Below, piece after piece: positions 1-7,602 of a stretch of DNA of 64,000 nt (within the stretch, counting starts at the first letter, position 1; each line of letters begins with the position of its first letter). Position numbers and translations under genes: made by a program. Under the pieces are notes generated by a model that was not told the DNA's origin, did no database searches, and was given only the letters and a program-made list of their open reading frames with translations. The DNA is from Streptomyces sp. YS415. Lineage in GTDB: Bacteria; Actinomycetota; Actinomycetes; Streptomycetales; Streptomycetaceae. The DNA is taken from the NCBI RefSeq assembly GCF_023544665.1, contig NZ_JAMJFL010000004.1, forward strand, positions 124,001 through 188,000, written 5' to 3'.

Positions 1-261
1 ATTCCGGGACTGGACGGGGCCGCCGAGCACGCCGGGCCCGAGGGCAAGGACTGGATGCTGAAGGCCGGCGAGAGCGCCTACGCCGGGATCGTGTTCGCGC
101 GGGCCGACACCGAGGGCGGCAAGAGCGCGGACAAGGTGGAGGTCGCTCTCAGCGCGGCCGAGAGCCCGTCGACCGTAGTGATCAACGGCGGTCCCGTCAC
201 GGTCAACGACGGTCAGGTGACCAGCTTCTTCGGCACGGCCGAGGACGCGCTCACCTACTGA
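1..261 (+). CDS. C-terminal end of a DUF4232-like secreted protein (partial)
   Basis: The reading frame is open from the first base to a TGA at 259–261, giving 86 residues of a protein that starts outside the window. The visible part, with a hydrophobic strand-rich pattern around 'KAGESAYAGIVFARAD' and a C-terminal 'GGPVTVNDGQVTSFF', resembles the end of DUF4232 domains, which in Streptomyces occur in exported proteins or lipoproteins of unknown function. The N-terminus, and so any signal peptide, is not visible. The family call is from recollection of the pattern; the reading frame itself is clear. Confidence 0.7.
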   Translation: MPGLDGAAEHAGPEGKDWMLKAGESAYAGIVFARADTEGGKSADKVEVALSAAESPSTVVINGGPVTVNDGQVTSFFGTAEDALTY

Positions 262-386
262 CGCCGCTGGTTGCCGGGGCGGAGCGGCCAACGGGGTGGT
301 TCCCGGCTGTGGCGGACGGCCGGCGTCGGGCCGTTCGGCCATGCTGGGCAGGTTGTGGCACCCCTTCTGGCGACAAGGAGCCCCCT

Positions 387-605
387 ATGCCCACGGACCC
401 GGTCGGACGATTCCTGACGGCCCTGGACCCGCAGCAGCGCGAAGCCGTCGGCGCGAAGACGCAGCAGGAACAGGAACGCCTGGCAGCGGCCTGGGAGCGG
501 GAACTGGAGGCGGACGACGAGCTCGACACCCTCGACGAGCTGTCCCCGGCGGCGGCGGAAGCTGAGGCGGCCCGCCGGGTCCTGGACCGCGGGACCGACC
601 GGTAA
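387..605 (+). CDS. small hypothetical protein, 72 aa
   Basis: ATG at 387 is preceded by a good ribosome site (AAGGAG, 375–380). The 72-residue product is rich in Ala, Glu, Asp and Arg and predicted to be helical and soluble ('QQREAVGAKTQQEQERLAAAWERELEA' region, then an acidic stretch and an Ala-rich tail). An upstream in-frame ATG at 309 has no comparable ribosome site, so 387 is preferred. No family is recognised. It converges on the rheA-like gene, separated by 18 bp. Confidence 0.55.
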   Translation: MPTDPVGRFLTALDPQQREAVGAKTQQEQERLAAAWERELEADDELDTLDELSPAAAEAEAARRVLDRGTDR

Positions 606-623
606 CCGGCGCCCGGCCCCGCA

Positions 624-1283
624 TCACCGCGAACCGTCGGCCGCGGCCGTGGCGGAGTCGGTGAGGGTGTCCACTCGGGCCGCGAGGTCGGGGTGGGCGT
701 CTGCCAGATGCGGGCGGGCGGCGCTCAGGGGGCGGAGGAGAGCCGCGGGATCGTCCTGGGCGAGCGCCGCGTCGAGCTGGCTGAGCGGACGACGGGCTGC
801 TCTGGGCAGGTCGGTGAGGGCGCTGATCTGACCGGCGACGCGGCGCAGGTCGGCGGCGTTGTGACGGGCCCAGGCGGCGAGGGTGCGGTCGGCGGCCCGG
901 CGTTCGCGGGTGGCCTGGACGCGCTGTTCGCCGGTGGTTCCGGCGGGGCCGGGCCGGTTGCGCAGGTAGCGGCGTTCGGCGGCCTGACGGCTCGCGACAC
1001 CGAGGGGATGGGCGAGGTCGGCCCAGCTGGCACCTGCCTGCCGGGCGGTTTCGATCAGGCCGGTCTCCCATCCGGCGAGCTGCTCGCGCACCTGCCGCAG
1101 GAGAAGCAGAGAGGCCAGGGCCTGCTCGGGGTCCGCGTCCTCGGCGGCAGAAGCTTCGGGGTCCTCGCACTGGGCGGCGGTGAGGGTCTTGTCGATGGCT
1201 TCCAGGGCCGCCGCGGCGGCGAGGAATGACGCCGGGCTCTGGGCGTCGGTGCTGGAAGCGGCCGAGTGGTCGGCTGCGGTCAT
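624..1283 (-). CDS. rheA: RheA-type repressor of hsp18
   Basis: Predicted 219-residue regulator divergent from the small heat-shock gene. A helix-turn-helix-like segment sits near residues 85–105 ('SWADLAHPLGVASRQAAERR'), and the rest is Ala/Arg-rich and helical. The start is set by a strong ribosome site (AAGGAGGT) just upstream of ATG at 1283; upstream in-frame ATGs would run through the operators. In Streptomyces albus, RheA (about 231 aa) represses hsp18 and acts as a thermosensor at an inverted repeat TGTCATC-N5-GATGACA. Two perfect copies of that repeat lie in the shared promoter here. Identity as RheA rests on this operator plus context and length; I have not aligned the protein. Confidence 0.8.
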   Translation of the reverse strand: MTAADHSAASSTDAQSPASFLAAAAALEAIDKTLTAAQCEDPEASAAEDADPEQALASLLLLRQVREQLAGWETGLIETARQAGASWADLAHPLGVASRQAAERRYLRNRPGPAGTTGEQRVQATRERRAADRTLAAWARHNAADLRRVAGQISALTDLPRAARRPLSQLDAALAQDDPAALLRPLSAARPHLADAHPDLAARVDTLTDSATAAADGSR

Positions 1284-1301
1284 GGGCACCTCCTTCCGGG
1301 C

Positions 1302-1320
1302 TGTCATCCTTTTGATGACA
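1302..1320. promoter_or_regulatory. RheA-type operator, copy 1
   Basis: Perfect inverted repeat TGTCATC-CTTTT-GATGACA, 19 bp, 19 bp upstream of the rheA start codon. It matches the TGTCATC-N5-GATGACA consensus known for RheA. Its position next to rheA suggests autoregulation. Confidence 0.85.
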
Positions 1321-1327
1321 TCAGGTT

Positions 1328-1346
1328 TGTCATCCATTGGATGACA
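1328..1346. promoter_or_regulatory. RheA-type operator, copy 2
   Basis: Second 19-bp inverted repeat, TGTCATC-CATTG-GATGACA, where the arms extend to eight bases. It lies 26 bp centre to centre from copy 1 and 67 bp upstream of the hsp18 start, so both divergent genes would be repressed from this region. Confidence 0.85.
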
Positions 1347-1413
1347 TGTTACAACGGTTTCAGTGAAGCGCATTGGCAGGTACTGCCCCTGACCTTCCTG
1401 GAGGTGTTTCGCG

Positions 1414-1845
1414 ATGTTGATGCGCACTGACCCCTTCCGTGAGCTCGACCGGCTGGCCCAGCAGCTGATGGGGCCGGGCACGTGGTCGCGGCCGTCCGCG
1501 ATGCCGATGGACGCCTACCGCGACGGTGACGAGTACGTGGTGGCCTTCGACCTCCCCGGCGTCAGCCCGGACGCGATCGACATCGACGTCGAGCGGAACA
1601 TGCTGACCGTCCGGGCCGAGCGCCGGCCCGTGGCCAAGGGTGACGACGTACAGATGGAGCTCTCCGAGCGGCCGCTGGGTGCCTTCTCCCGCCAGATCGT
1701 CCTGGCCGACACCCTGGACACCGAGCGCATCGCGGCCGACTACGAGGCCGGGGTGCTCACCCTGCGCATCCCGATCGCCGAGCGCGCCAAGCCCCGCAAG
1801 ATCACCATCAGCGGGGAGTCCTCCCGCAAGGAGATCTCCGGCTGA
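1414..1845 (+). CDS. hsp18: small heat-shock protein Hsp18 (HSP20 family)
   Basis: A 143-residue small heat-shock chaperone, the same length as S. albus HSP18. It prevents aggregation of unfolded cytoplasmic proteins as an ATP-independent oligomer. The alpha-crystallin domain runs from about residue 32 to 135, with '[15 protein letters not shown]', the strand 'NMLTVRAER', and near the C-terminus the conserved '[11 protein letters not shown]' and the tail motif 'PRKITI'. A ribosome site GGAGGT precedes ATG 1414. It is divergent from rheA across two operators, so heat induction by RheA release is expected. Confidence 0.95.
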   Translation: MLMRTDPFRELDRLAQQLMGPGTWSRPSAMPMDAYRDGDEYVVAFDLPGVSPDAIDIDVERNMLTVRAERRPVAKGDDVQMELSERPLGAFSRQIVLADTLDTERIAADYEAGVLTLRIPIAERAKPRKITISGESSRKEISG

Positions 1846-1948
1846 ACCCGGCGACCCACGCCGATCAGCGGGCGGAGGACGGGTACCTGATCTCCCCCCT
1901 TCACCCGTCCTCCGCACCCCTCGGGCTCGAAGAAGGGCGGCGGCTGAC

Positions 1949-2344
1949 GTGACCCTGCACATGGATGCGTTCCTGGACCGGGTCAAGGAACGCGGCGAGT
2001 ACGAGAACCGGCAGGAAGCCCAGCGTGCGGCCAGGGTGATCCTCGCCCTGCTGGGCGCACACCTGGTGGGCGAGGTGCGGTCCCGGCTGGCGGCGCGGCT
2101 GCCGGAGGACTTCGCGCTGATCCTGCTCAACCCGCTCCAGAGCGCCGAACCCCTCTCGCCCGAGCGGTTCGTACGGGCGACGGCGGCCTGGATCGAGGGC
2201 GCCACCCCCCAGACCGCGGCCTGGGACGTCGGCGCCGTCCTCAGCACCGTCGCCGACGCGGCCGGCGACGACCTGCTCCAGCAGGTCCTGCTCCAGCTCC
2301 CCGCGGGCTACGACCTGCTCTTCGGCCGCCCCGAGCCCACGTGA
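1949..2344 (+). CDS. DUF2267 domain protein
   Basis: A 131-residue protein if GTG 1949 is the start; ATG 1961 is an alternative (127 aa), and neither has a strong ribosome site. The fold is mostly helical, matching DUF2267: 'FLDRVKERGEYENRQEAQRAARVILALLG', then 'LAARLPEDFALILLNP', and a second half ending 'LPAGYDLLFGRPE'. DUF2267 proteins often lie near stress chaperones and have no established biochemical role. It follows hsp18 by 103 bp in the same direction and is paralogous to the next gene, suggesting a stress-linked operon. Confidence 0.85.
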   Translation: MTLHMDAFLDRVKERGEYENRQEAQRAARVILALLGAHLVGEVRSRLAARLPEDFALILLNPLQSAEPLSPERFVRATAAWIEGATPQTAAWDVGAVLSTVADAAGDDLLQQVLLQLPAGYDLLFGRPEPT

Positions 2345-2417
2345 GGCCCGCACTCACACCCCCGGCCCCGACAGGGACCGGCACCACCACTCCGTAAAGA
2401 GAAAGGCAACGACCGCA

Positions 2418-2855
2418 GTGATGTCCGACCGGCGCGCACCGCTCCAGCAGCCTTACGGGACGGCATACGAGCAGCTGCTGGAGAAGGTCCGCTACGAAGG
2501 CGCCTATCCCACCCGCGAGCGCGCCGAGGAAGCCGTACGCCTGGTCCTCGGGGGGCTGGGGCGGCAGCTGACGGGTGACGAACGCGTCGAACTGGCCGCC
2601 TGCCTCCCCGTGGAAGCCGCCCGCATCCTCACCGCCCAGGTCCCCGACACCCAGCCGCTGACCGGCTGGGCCTTCGTCAAGGACCTCGCCGCCCGCGCCG
2701 GCGCCGGCCTGGCCACCACCCGCTGGGACACGGGCTCCGTCCTCACCGCCGTCGCGGCCCTGGCCGGCAACGACCTGCTCACCCGCATCCTGGACCAACT
2801 CCCCGCCGGATACGCCCTGTTGTTCGGCCGCGCGGAACTCACCCAGGCCGCCTGA
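2418..2855 (+). CDS. DUF2267 domain protein, paralogue of the preceding gene
   Basis: A 145-residue protein (GTG 2418, or ATG 2421). It has the same layout as the previous gene: 'YEQLLEKVRYEGAYPTRERAEEAVRLVL', 'LAACLPVEAARIL' and the C-terminal signature 'WDTGSVLTAVAALAGNDLL…LPAGYALLFGRAE'. The shared tail shows a tandem duplication. It lies 73 bp downstream of its paralogue with a purine-rich AGAAAGG before the start. A strong hairpin follows at 2878–2909, so hsp18 and the two DUF2267 genes may form one unit. Confidence 0.85.
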   Translation: MMSDRRAPLQQPYGTAYEQLLEKVRYEGAYPTRERAEEAVRLVLGGLGRQLTGDERVELAACLPVEAARILTAQVPDTQPLTGWAFVKDLAARAGAGLATTRWDTGSVLTAVAALAGNDLLTRILDQLPAGYALLFGRAELTQAA

Positions 2856-2877
2856 AGCACACGAGCGACCGTGCGAT

Positions 2878-2909
2878 GCAGGGCCTTCGGCGTCAGCCGG
2901 AGGCCCTGC
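2878..2909 (+). terminator. hairpin terminator after the DUF2267 pair
   Basis: Stem of 14 pairs (one G·T) between 2878–2891 and 2896–2909 with a GTCA loop. It lies 22 bp after the DUF2267 stop. No U-tract follows, as is usual in Streptomyces. Confidence 0.6.
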
Positions 2910-3078
2910 GGCCGTCATCCTGGGCCGCTCGGTGCGGACGCCGGGCGCTGCCCCCTCTTCGGCCGAGGCATGAAATTTCAGACATGACAACGCTTCGAAG
3001 GGGCATTCGGGAAAGCAGCCAAACAGTAGGGAGTGTGCGGCCCGTTCGGTCCGTGCAACCGACAACCGGGAGTGTCTA

Positions 3079-3366
3079 ATGGCGAGTTACGGCAGTTCCT
3101 CGGCCGCGTCTTCTGCCTCACGCACCAATGGTCTGGCGATCGCGAGTCTGTGCTGCGGCATCGTCGGGCTGTTCTTCCTGAACATCGTCCTGGGCCCCTT
3201 GGCCATCATCTTCGGTGCCGTCGCCCGGCGCCAGGCATCGGTCAAGAACGGCGCGGGGATGGCGAAGGCCGGCATCATCCTCGGCATAGTCGACGTGGTC
3301 CTCTGGATCGTGCTCCTGATCGTCGCTGCCAACAACGGCGGGTTCAGTTGGTACGTGGGCGGCTGA
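3079..3366 (+). CDS. DUF4190 two-helix membrane protein
   Basis: A 95-residue protein with a short Ser/Ala-rich cytoplasmic head and two predicted membrane helices. The first covers about residues 18–48 ('GLAIASLCCGIVGLFFLNIV') and the second about 65–88, separated by a 'GAVARRQ…KNGAGMAKAGIILG' loop typical of DUF4190. Function unknown; the family is widespread in actinobacterial membranes. GGGAGTG precedes ATG 3079. It is a single gene followed by a very strong hairpin. Confidence 0.85.
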   Translation: MASYGSSSAASSASRTNGLAIASLCCGIVGLFFLNIVLGPLAIIFGAVARRQASVKNGAGMAKAGIILGIVDVVLWIVLLIVAANNGGFSWYVGG

Positions 3367-3386
3367 CAGCCGACCCGACAGACATC

Positions 3387-3431
3387 CGCCCGGGGCGGGC
3401 ACGGACTCACGGTCCGGGCCCGCCCCGGGCG
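3387..3431 (+). terminator. strong terminator after the DUF4190 gene
   Basis: Fourteen perfect pairs between 3387–3400 and 3418–3431, continued after one mismatch by five more pairs (3402–3406 with 3412–3416). It lies 20 bp after the stop codon. Confidence 0.75.
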
Positions 3432-3487
3432 CGTGTCCGGGTACCACTACAGTTCATGCACCCACTCTGCAGCGGAGGAGGCGGCTC

Positions 3488-3757
3488 GTGGATCCGTCGG
3501 CTTCGGCCACGACCGTGGCAGTCATCATCGCCGCTCTGGTCGTCAGGTCCGCCGTGCTGGAGATGCGGCAATCCGGCAGCGCTCGCCGGGAGTGGGCCTG
3601 GGTCACCGACAAGGGCGCCTGGACCGGCGGCTCGTTGACGGCTCTGGTCGTGGGCGGCCTGAGCTGGGCCCGTTTCGGCCCCAGCGCGGTCGCATGGGGC
3701 CTGCTGGCCGGCCTCCTGGTCGCTCTCGTGCTGGGCCGGCATTCGTCGGCGGGCTGA
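3488..3757 (+). CDS. small membrane protein, 89 aa
   Basis: GTG at 3488 follows a strong GGAGGAGG ribosome site. The 89-residue product has a hydrophobic N-terminal segment (about residues 8–24), a charged middle with 'RREWAWVTDKGAWTGG', and a longer hydrophobic C-terminal part (about 47–82). Two membrane spans are likely. No family is recognised. It converges on the efflux pump gene, 26 bp away. Confidence 0.7.
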   Translation: MDPSASATTVAVIIAALVVRSAVLEMRQSGSARREWAWVTDKGAWTGGSLTALVVGGLSWARFGPSAVAWGLLAGLLVALVLGRHSSAG

Positions 3758-3783
3758 CTTCTCATCCGCAGTGTCGGCAGGCG

Positions 3784-4962
3784 TCAGCGGACCATGTCTG
3801 CGGTTCGGTCCGTCGTGACCATGCCGTGCAGGGGCAGCGCGATGAGCAGTGCGATCGCGACGAGAACGCCGCTCGCCCACAGTGGTCCGAGGTGTCCGGC
3901 CGCGGTGCCCAGGGTGGTCGCGGCGACGAGGGGGCCGGTGGCGGCGCCGGCGTTGAGCGCTGCCGTCGCGTACGCGCCTGCCATGGTGGGGGCCGTGGCG
4001 GCCTCGTAGAGGACCCGTGTGATCAGGGTGCCGCCCAACGCGAAGGACAGCGCGCCCTGGAGGAACACGAGGGTGCACAGGGCTACCGGGTCGTGGGCCA
4101 GCAGCGCCAGGGCGGGCCAGCCGAGGAGCAGCAGCGGTCCCCCGGCTGTGATCACCAGGCCGGGACGCCGGTCGGAGAGGCGGCCGGCGACCGAGAGCCC
4201 GACGAAGGAACCGGCGCCGAACAGCACCAGGACGACGGAGACCCACAGCTCCCCCAGCCCGGCGGTCCCGGTCACCACGGGCGCGAGGAAGGTGAAGCTC
4301 GCGAACGTGGCCGCGTTCACCAGTGCGCCGAGCAGCATCACCAGAAGCAGGCGCGGGCCGGTGAGTTGGGCGAGTTCCGCTCGCAGGGCCGGCGCGGGCG
4401 TCGAGGCTTCCTCCGGCCGTCCCGCGGGGATGCCCCGGTGGACGCCGAGCGCCGCGGGCAGGCAGAGCACGGCTACCGCCCAGAACGTCGCCCGCCAGTC
4501 GAGCAGCGTGCCGAGGAGCGACCCGCCGGGGACCCCGGCGATCGTCGCCACCGTCGTGCCCGACAGCAGCACGGCCAGCGCGCGTCCCTTCTTGTCCGGC
4601 GGGACCAGCGAGGCGGCGGCCGTCAGGGCGACGGCGAGGAACCCCGCGTTGGCGATCGCGGCGAGGACCCGGGCGGCGAACAGGACCGGAAAGCTCGTGG
4701 TGCAGGCGCCCACGGCGTGAGCGGCGGCGAAGGCGAGGACGAACCCCAGAAGGCTGGAGCGGCGGGGCCAGTTGCGGGCCGACGCGGCTACGAGAGGGGC
4801 GCCGACGATCATGCCGATCGCGTAGGCGGAGGTGAGCGTGCCGGCCGTTGCCACGGTGACGTCGAGATCCGCGGCGATGTCCGGGACCAGACCGGCGAGC
4901 ATGAACTCCGAGGTGCCCATGGCGAAGACGGCCATGGCGAGCAGGTACAGCGGGAGAGGCAT
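3784..4962 (-). CDS. cmlR: CmlR/Cmx-type chloramphenicol efflux MFS transporter
   Basis: A 392-residue major facilitator with about 12 predicted membrane helices. It starts 'MPLPLYLLAMAVFAMGTSEF', and the GTSEFMLAGLVPDIA head, 'ARNWPRRSSLLGF' loop and 'LSGTTVATIAGVPGGSLLG' motif-C-like segment are characteristic of the CmlR/Cmx family, drug:proton antiporters giving chloramphenicol resistance. The start at 4962 matches the family N-terminus; upstream in-frame ATGs would add an unrelated tail. The 165-bp leader holds a possible short peptide and a hairpin (separate entries). Substrate is inferred from family resemblance. Confidence 0.9.
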   Translation of the reverse strand: MPLPLYLLAMAVFAMGTSEFMLAGLVPDIAADLDVTVATAGTLTSAYAIGMIVGAPLVAASARNWPRRSSLLGFVLAFAAAHAVGACTTSFPVLFAARVLAAIANAGFLAVALTAAASLVPPDKKGRALAVLLSGTTVATIAGVPGGSLLGTLLDWRATFWAVAVLCLPAALGVHRGIPAGRPEEASTPAPALRAELAQLTGPRLLLVMLLGALVNAATFASFTFLAPVVTGTAGLGELWVSVVLVLFGAGSFVGLSVAGRLSDRRPGLVITAGGPLLLLGWPALALLAHDPVALCTLVFLQGALSFALGGTLITRVLYEAATAPTMAGAYATAALNAGAATGPLVAATTLGTAAGHLGPLWASGVLVAIALLIALPLHGMVTTDRTADMVR

Positions 4963-5064
4963 CGAGTGGCTCCGAGGTGAGGAGAAGCACGAGAGGGTCG
5001 TCTCGTCACCGCGGTCGGCCCCCGGAGCACACTCGTCGCGCACAGCGGTACGACGGTTATGAGT

Positions 5065-5130
5065 TCAGTGGTTCAGGGGGCTGACGGCGTGACCGAAAGC
5101 CCCCGACTCGTCTGACTCAGGACTCGACAT
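5065..5130 (-). CDS. candidate leader peptide upstream of the efflux gene
   Basis: A 21-codon open frame (ATG at 5130, TGA at 5067–5065) ends about 100 bp before the cmlR start. A 7-bp GGGGGCT/AGCCCCC stem (5076–5082 with 5098–5104) lies within it. Drug-responsive translational attenuation via leader peptides is known for some cml/cmx resistance genes. Its use here is inference: no strong ribosome site precedes the frame, and chance is possible. Confidence 0.3.
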   Translation of the reverse strand: MSSPESDESGAFGHAVSPLNH

Positions 5131-5189
5131 GTCCCGCACGCTACCCGGGCACCGCCTCGCACGGCATCCGGGTTTCGGCGGTACGCCTC

Positions 5190-5690
5190 TCAGGTCGCCG
5201 AGTTGGGCACCGGGAAGAGCATGCAGCTGCTCGTGGCGTGGGCCAGGAGGCGGTCCTTCGTGTCGAGGAGCCTAACCTCCGCGAGCGCGGTCTGCCGGCC
5301 TCGGCTGACGATCGTGCCGATGGCCCGGACGGTCCCGGTGTCCACCGTGATCCGCTTGAGGAACTTCACGGTCAGATCGAGCGAGGTGTACCCCATGCCC
5401 GGCGGCAGCGTGGACTGCACGGCGCAGCCCGCCGCCGAGTCGAGCAGGGTGGCGTAGACACCGCCGTGCACACTGCCGATCGGGTTGTAGTGCTCCTCGC
5501 CCGGTGTCATCGAGAACACCGCTCTGCCCTCGTCCACCTCGTCGAGCGTGAAGTCGAGGGTCCCGGCGATGGGCGGCGCGGGCAGTCGGCCCGCCAGCAT
5601 CTCCCGCAGCAGGTCCAGCCCGGAGGCGTGACCGACGGCGGCGGCTGTGATCGAGGGGTCCTGCCACTCGTACGTACGTGTGCGTCCCAT
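5190..5690 (-). CDS. PaaI-family hotdog thioesterase
   Basis: A 166-residue hotdog-fold protein, likely an acyl-CoA thioesterase. The PaaI/YbgC-like signature 'HYNPIGSVHGGVYATLLDSA' (about residues 86–105) includes the HGG turn over the central helix. 'FLKRITVDTGTVRAIGTIVSRGRQTALAEV' forms the usual substrate-tunnel strands. GGAGAGG precedes the ATG at 5690. It is divergent from an HxlR regulator across an 89-bp region with two inverted repeats, suggesting direct control by that regulator. Substrate unknown. Confidence 0.9.
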   Translation of the reverse strand: MGRTRTYEWQDPSITAAAVGHASGLDLLREMLAGRLPAPPIAGTLDFTLDEVDEGRAVFSMTPGEEHYNPIGSVHGGVYATLLDSAAGCAVQSTLPPGMGYTSLDLTVKFLKRITVDTGTVRAIGTIVSRGRQTALAEVRLLDTKDRLLAHATSSCMLFPVPNSAT

Positions 5691-5706
5691 GCCCCGTGTC
5701 CTCTCC

Positions 5707-5721
5707 GCTGACTTCGTCAGC
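5707..5721. promoter_or_regulatory. inverted repeat in the thioesterase–HxlR promoter
   Basis: Perfect GCTGAC-TTC-GTCAGC inverted repeat, 17 bp upstream of the thioesterase start. A candidate operator for the divergent HxlR regulator. Confidence 0.45.
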
Positions 5722-5725
5722 TGAA

Positions 5726-5772
5726 GCTAGCCGGGTGCTCGCCTGGCTGTCAAAGGTGAAGCCAGCGCTAGC
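5726..5772. promoter_or_regulatory. nested inverted repeat in the thioesterase–HxlR promoter
   Basis: Outer arms GCTAGC (5726–5731 and 5767–5772) flank inner arms TGGCT/AGCCA (5744–5748 and 5760–5764). The right arm ends eight bases before ATG 5781, so a bound protein would block the regulator's own transcription. Function is inferred from symmetry and position. Confidence 0.4.
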
Positions 5773-5780
5773 ATGTGGGC

Positions 5781-6248
5781 ATGGAGTGGCTTGAGGTCAG
5801 TACGGAGAACTGTCCCGTCCAGTGCACACTCGACCTGGTCGGCGAGAAGTGGACGCTGCTGATCCTCCGGGACGCCGCCAACGGCGTACGCCGGTTCGAC
5901 GACTTCCGGCGCCATATCGGCCTGTCCGAAGCGGTCCTGAGCGACCGGCTGCGCAAGCTGACCGCGGCCGGCATCCTGACGACCGTGCCCTACCAGGAAC
6001 CCGGCAGCCGCTCCCGCAACGAGTACCGGCTGACCCGCAAGGGGTGGGACCTGTGGCCCGTGCTCGTCGCGCTGCGCCAGTGGGGCGAGACGTACGCCCC
6101 TGATCCCGAGGGCCCCGTCCTGGACCTGCGCCACGCCGACTGCGGCGCCCCTGTGCGCGTCGTCGTCGAGTGCGCGGAGGAGCACGCCGCCCTGTCACCC
6201 CGCGAGGTCTCCGCCAAGCCGGGGCCCGGGGCGCGACGCAGGGCGTAG
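5781..6248 (+). CDS. HxlR-family transcriptional regulator
   Basis: A 155-residue winged-helix regulator (GTG 5775 is an alternative start). The HxlR hallmark is clear: an N-terminal Cys pair in 'ENCPVQCTLDLVGEKWTLLI', then 'RFDDFRRHIGLSEAVLSDRL' as the recognition helix region and 'YRLTRKGWDL' as the wing. HxlR proteins often sense redox or electrophiles through the N-terminal Cys. The C-terminal extension holds another Cys pair ('HADCGAPVRVVVECAEE'), as in some actinobacterial members. There is no clear ribosome site, so a leaderless transcript is possible. Divergent thioesterase is the likely target. Confidence 0.9.
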   Translation: MEWLEVSTENCPVQCTLDLVGEKWTLLILRDAANGVRRFDDFRRHIGLSEAVLSDRLRKLTAAGILTTVPYQEPGSRSRNEYRLTRKGWDLWPVLVALRQWGETYAPDPEGPVLDLRHADCGAPVRVVVECAEEHAALSPREVSAKPGPGARRRA

Positions 6249-6277
6249 CGCCGGCCAAGGCCTGTCGTACAAGTGGA

Positions 6278-6937
6278 TCACGAGTCGTGGTCGGTGTGGA
6301 CAACCGGCGGAGCCGCCCAGCCCCGCGACAGGGGGAGACGGCCGCATCGGAGCGCGTCGCGCTGTTCGGTCACCCATCGCTCAACCTGATCCACGGATTC
6401 CGCGACAGGCTGGTCCGTGTTGTCGATCAGGTGGGTGCACCATCGCCGGTCATCGGCCTTCCACCCGGTCCAACGGTGCCAGGCCATACGGGACCAGCTG
6501 TCGTTGATGATGACCTCGGGCCGGTGTCGGGGATCCCTGGCGTGCTCACGGTGCCAGGCGGCCCAGCGGAGGAAGGCGTCAACCGCCGGAGCGTCCCAAC
6601 GGCCCGCGTCGCGCACGGTGAGCCTGCCGCACCGGAGTTCGTCGGTCACGTCGACCAGGCACACCGCGATTCCCTCCAGCAAGGGGGCGGAGGGAGTGGC
6701 CAGGACCTCTCCCAGCGGGGACTGCCCGGTCAGCAGGAGGTCGACTCCGCGATCCTGGTACTCCAGCGCACGGCGCACCCACATCTCGGTCATGCGGTTG
6801 CGCCACCGGCGATCGGCGCCTGCGGGTACGCCGCATTCATCGAAGTCGTGCACGGCAAGCCGCCCCAGCCGCTCACCTGCGGAGTAGGCGAGCGTGGTCT
6901 TGCCCGAACAGCTGGAACCGGTCAGCTTGAGCAGCAT
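6278..6937 (-). CDS. P-loop ATP-binding protein, kinase-like
   Basis: A 219-residue protein beginning 'MLLKLTGSSCSGKTTLAYSA', a Walker A motif at the very N-terminus as in small nucleoside or shikimate-type kinases. 'LAVHDFDECGVP' could be the following DxD-like substrate site. Many Trp and Arg residues lie in the second half ('RWRNRMTEMWVRRALE', 'WHRWTGWKADDRRWC'). Similar solitary P-loop proteins are annotated only as ATP-binding or AAA-family in Streptomyces, so no substrate is claimed. No strong ribosome site precedes ATG 6937. Divergent from the next gene. Confidence 0.7.
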   Translation of the reverse strand: MLLKLTGSSCSGKTTLAYSAGERLGRLAVHDFDECGVPAGADRRWRNRMTEMWVRRALEYQDRGVDLLLTGQSPLGEVLATPSAPLLEGIAVCLVDVTDELRCGRLTVRDAGRWDAPAVDAFLRWAAWHREHARDPRHRPEVIINDSWSRMAWHRWTGWKADDRRWCTHLIDNTDQPVAESVDQVERWVTEQRDALRCGRLPLSRGWAAPPVVHTDHDS

Positions 6938-7123
6938 CGCACCAGGGTGGCAGGTCAGGCAGGGTGTCCTCGAAGGGTTTTCGCAGGGCACCGACCGCCG
7001 AAAAAGCCGGCCGTGCCTGGCATCCGCGAGAAGAAGCCGCTCCCGGAACCGATCCCCCGGCCGCCGTGTCCTCCTTCGCAAGTGTGGTTCCGCGCCACGG
7101 AGCCGCCCGGTGAAGGGGGAGCC

Positions 7124-7570
7124 ATGGGGCAGTTACGCGAGGCGGCACGTTTTGGTGCGTGGACCGTCAGCGGGGTCATCGGCCTGGCGGTGCTGTGCGT
7201 GACCGGGGTGTTCGCCTTCGGCGGCGCGGGGTGGATCACGGCACCGTTCCGCGGGGAGGCGGACAAGCGCGAGAACACGGTGGCGTCCGGCGAGTTCCGC
7301 CAGACCACGTACGAGACCTTCTTCGATCTGTGCGCGGCCGTACAGAACGCCGAAGGAACGATTCAGGCGCTCCAGGAGGAGCGGAAGACCGCGACGCAGG
7401 CACGGGCGACGCAGATCGACCAGTCGGTCACCGCCCTCAAGGCCACGCGGATCGAGTCCGTCAACGACTACAACGCGAAGGCCGCGCAGGAGCACCGCGC
7501 GCCCTTCCGCGACAAGGACCTGCCGTACCGGCTGGACGTCGGAGCGGAGCGCACGACATGCGCCCACTGA
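7124..7570 (+). CDS. single-span membrane protein, 148 aa
   Basis: ATG 7124 is preceded by GAAGGGGGA. A membrane helix lies at about residues 12–34 ('WTVSGVIGLAVLCVTGVFAF'). The extracytoplasmic part is helical and polar, with 'FFDLCAAVQNAEGTIQALQEE' and a predicted coiled-coil stretch 'TATQARATQIDQSVTALKATR', then 'FRDKDLPYRLD'. The layout resembles phage-type or envelope-associated Streptomyces proteins, but no family is named. It precedes a lipoprotein gene by 32 bp and is probably co-transcribed with it. Confidence 0.75.
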   Translation: MGQLREAARFGAWTVSGVIGLAVLCVTGVFAFGGAGWITAPFRGEADKRENTVASGEFRQTTYETFFDLCAAVQNAEGTIQALQEERKTATQARATQIDQSVTALKATRIESVNDYNAKAAQEHRAPFRDKDLPYRLDVGAERTTCAH

Positions 7571-7602
7571 TCCCCACCACTCCGGGAAGAGGACAGCACG
7601 GC

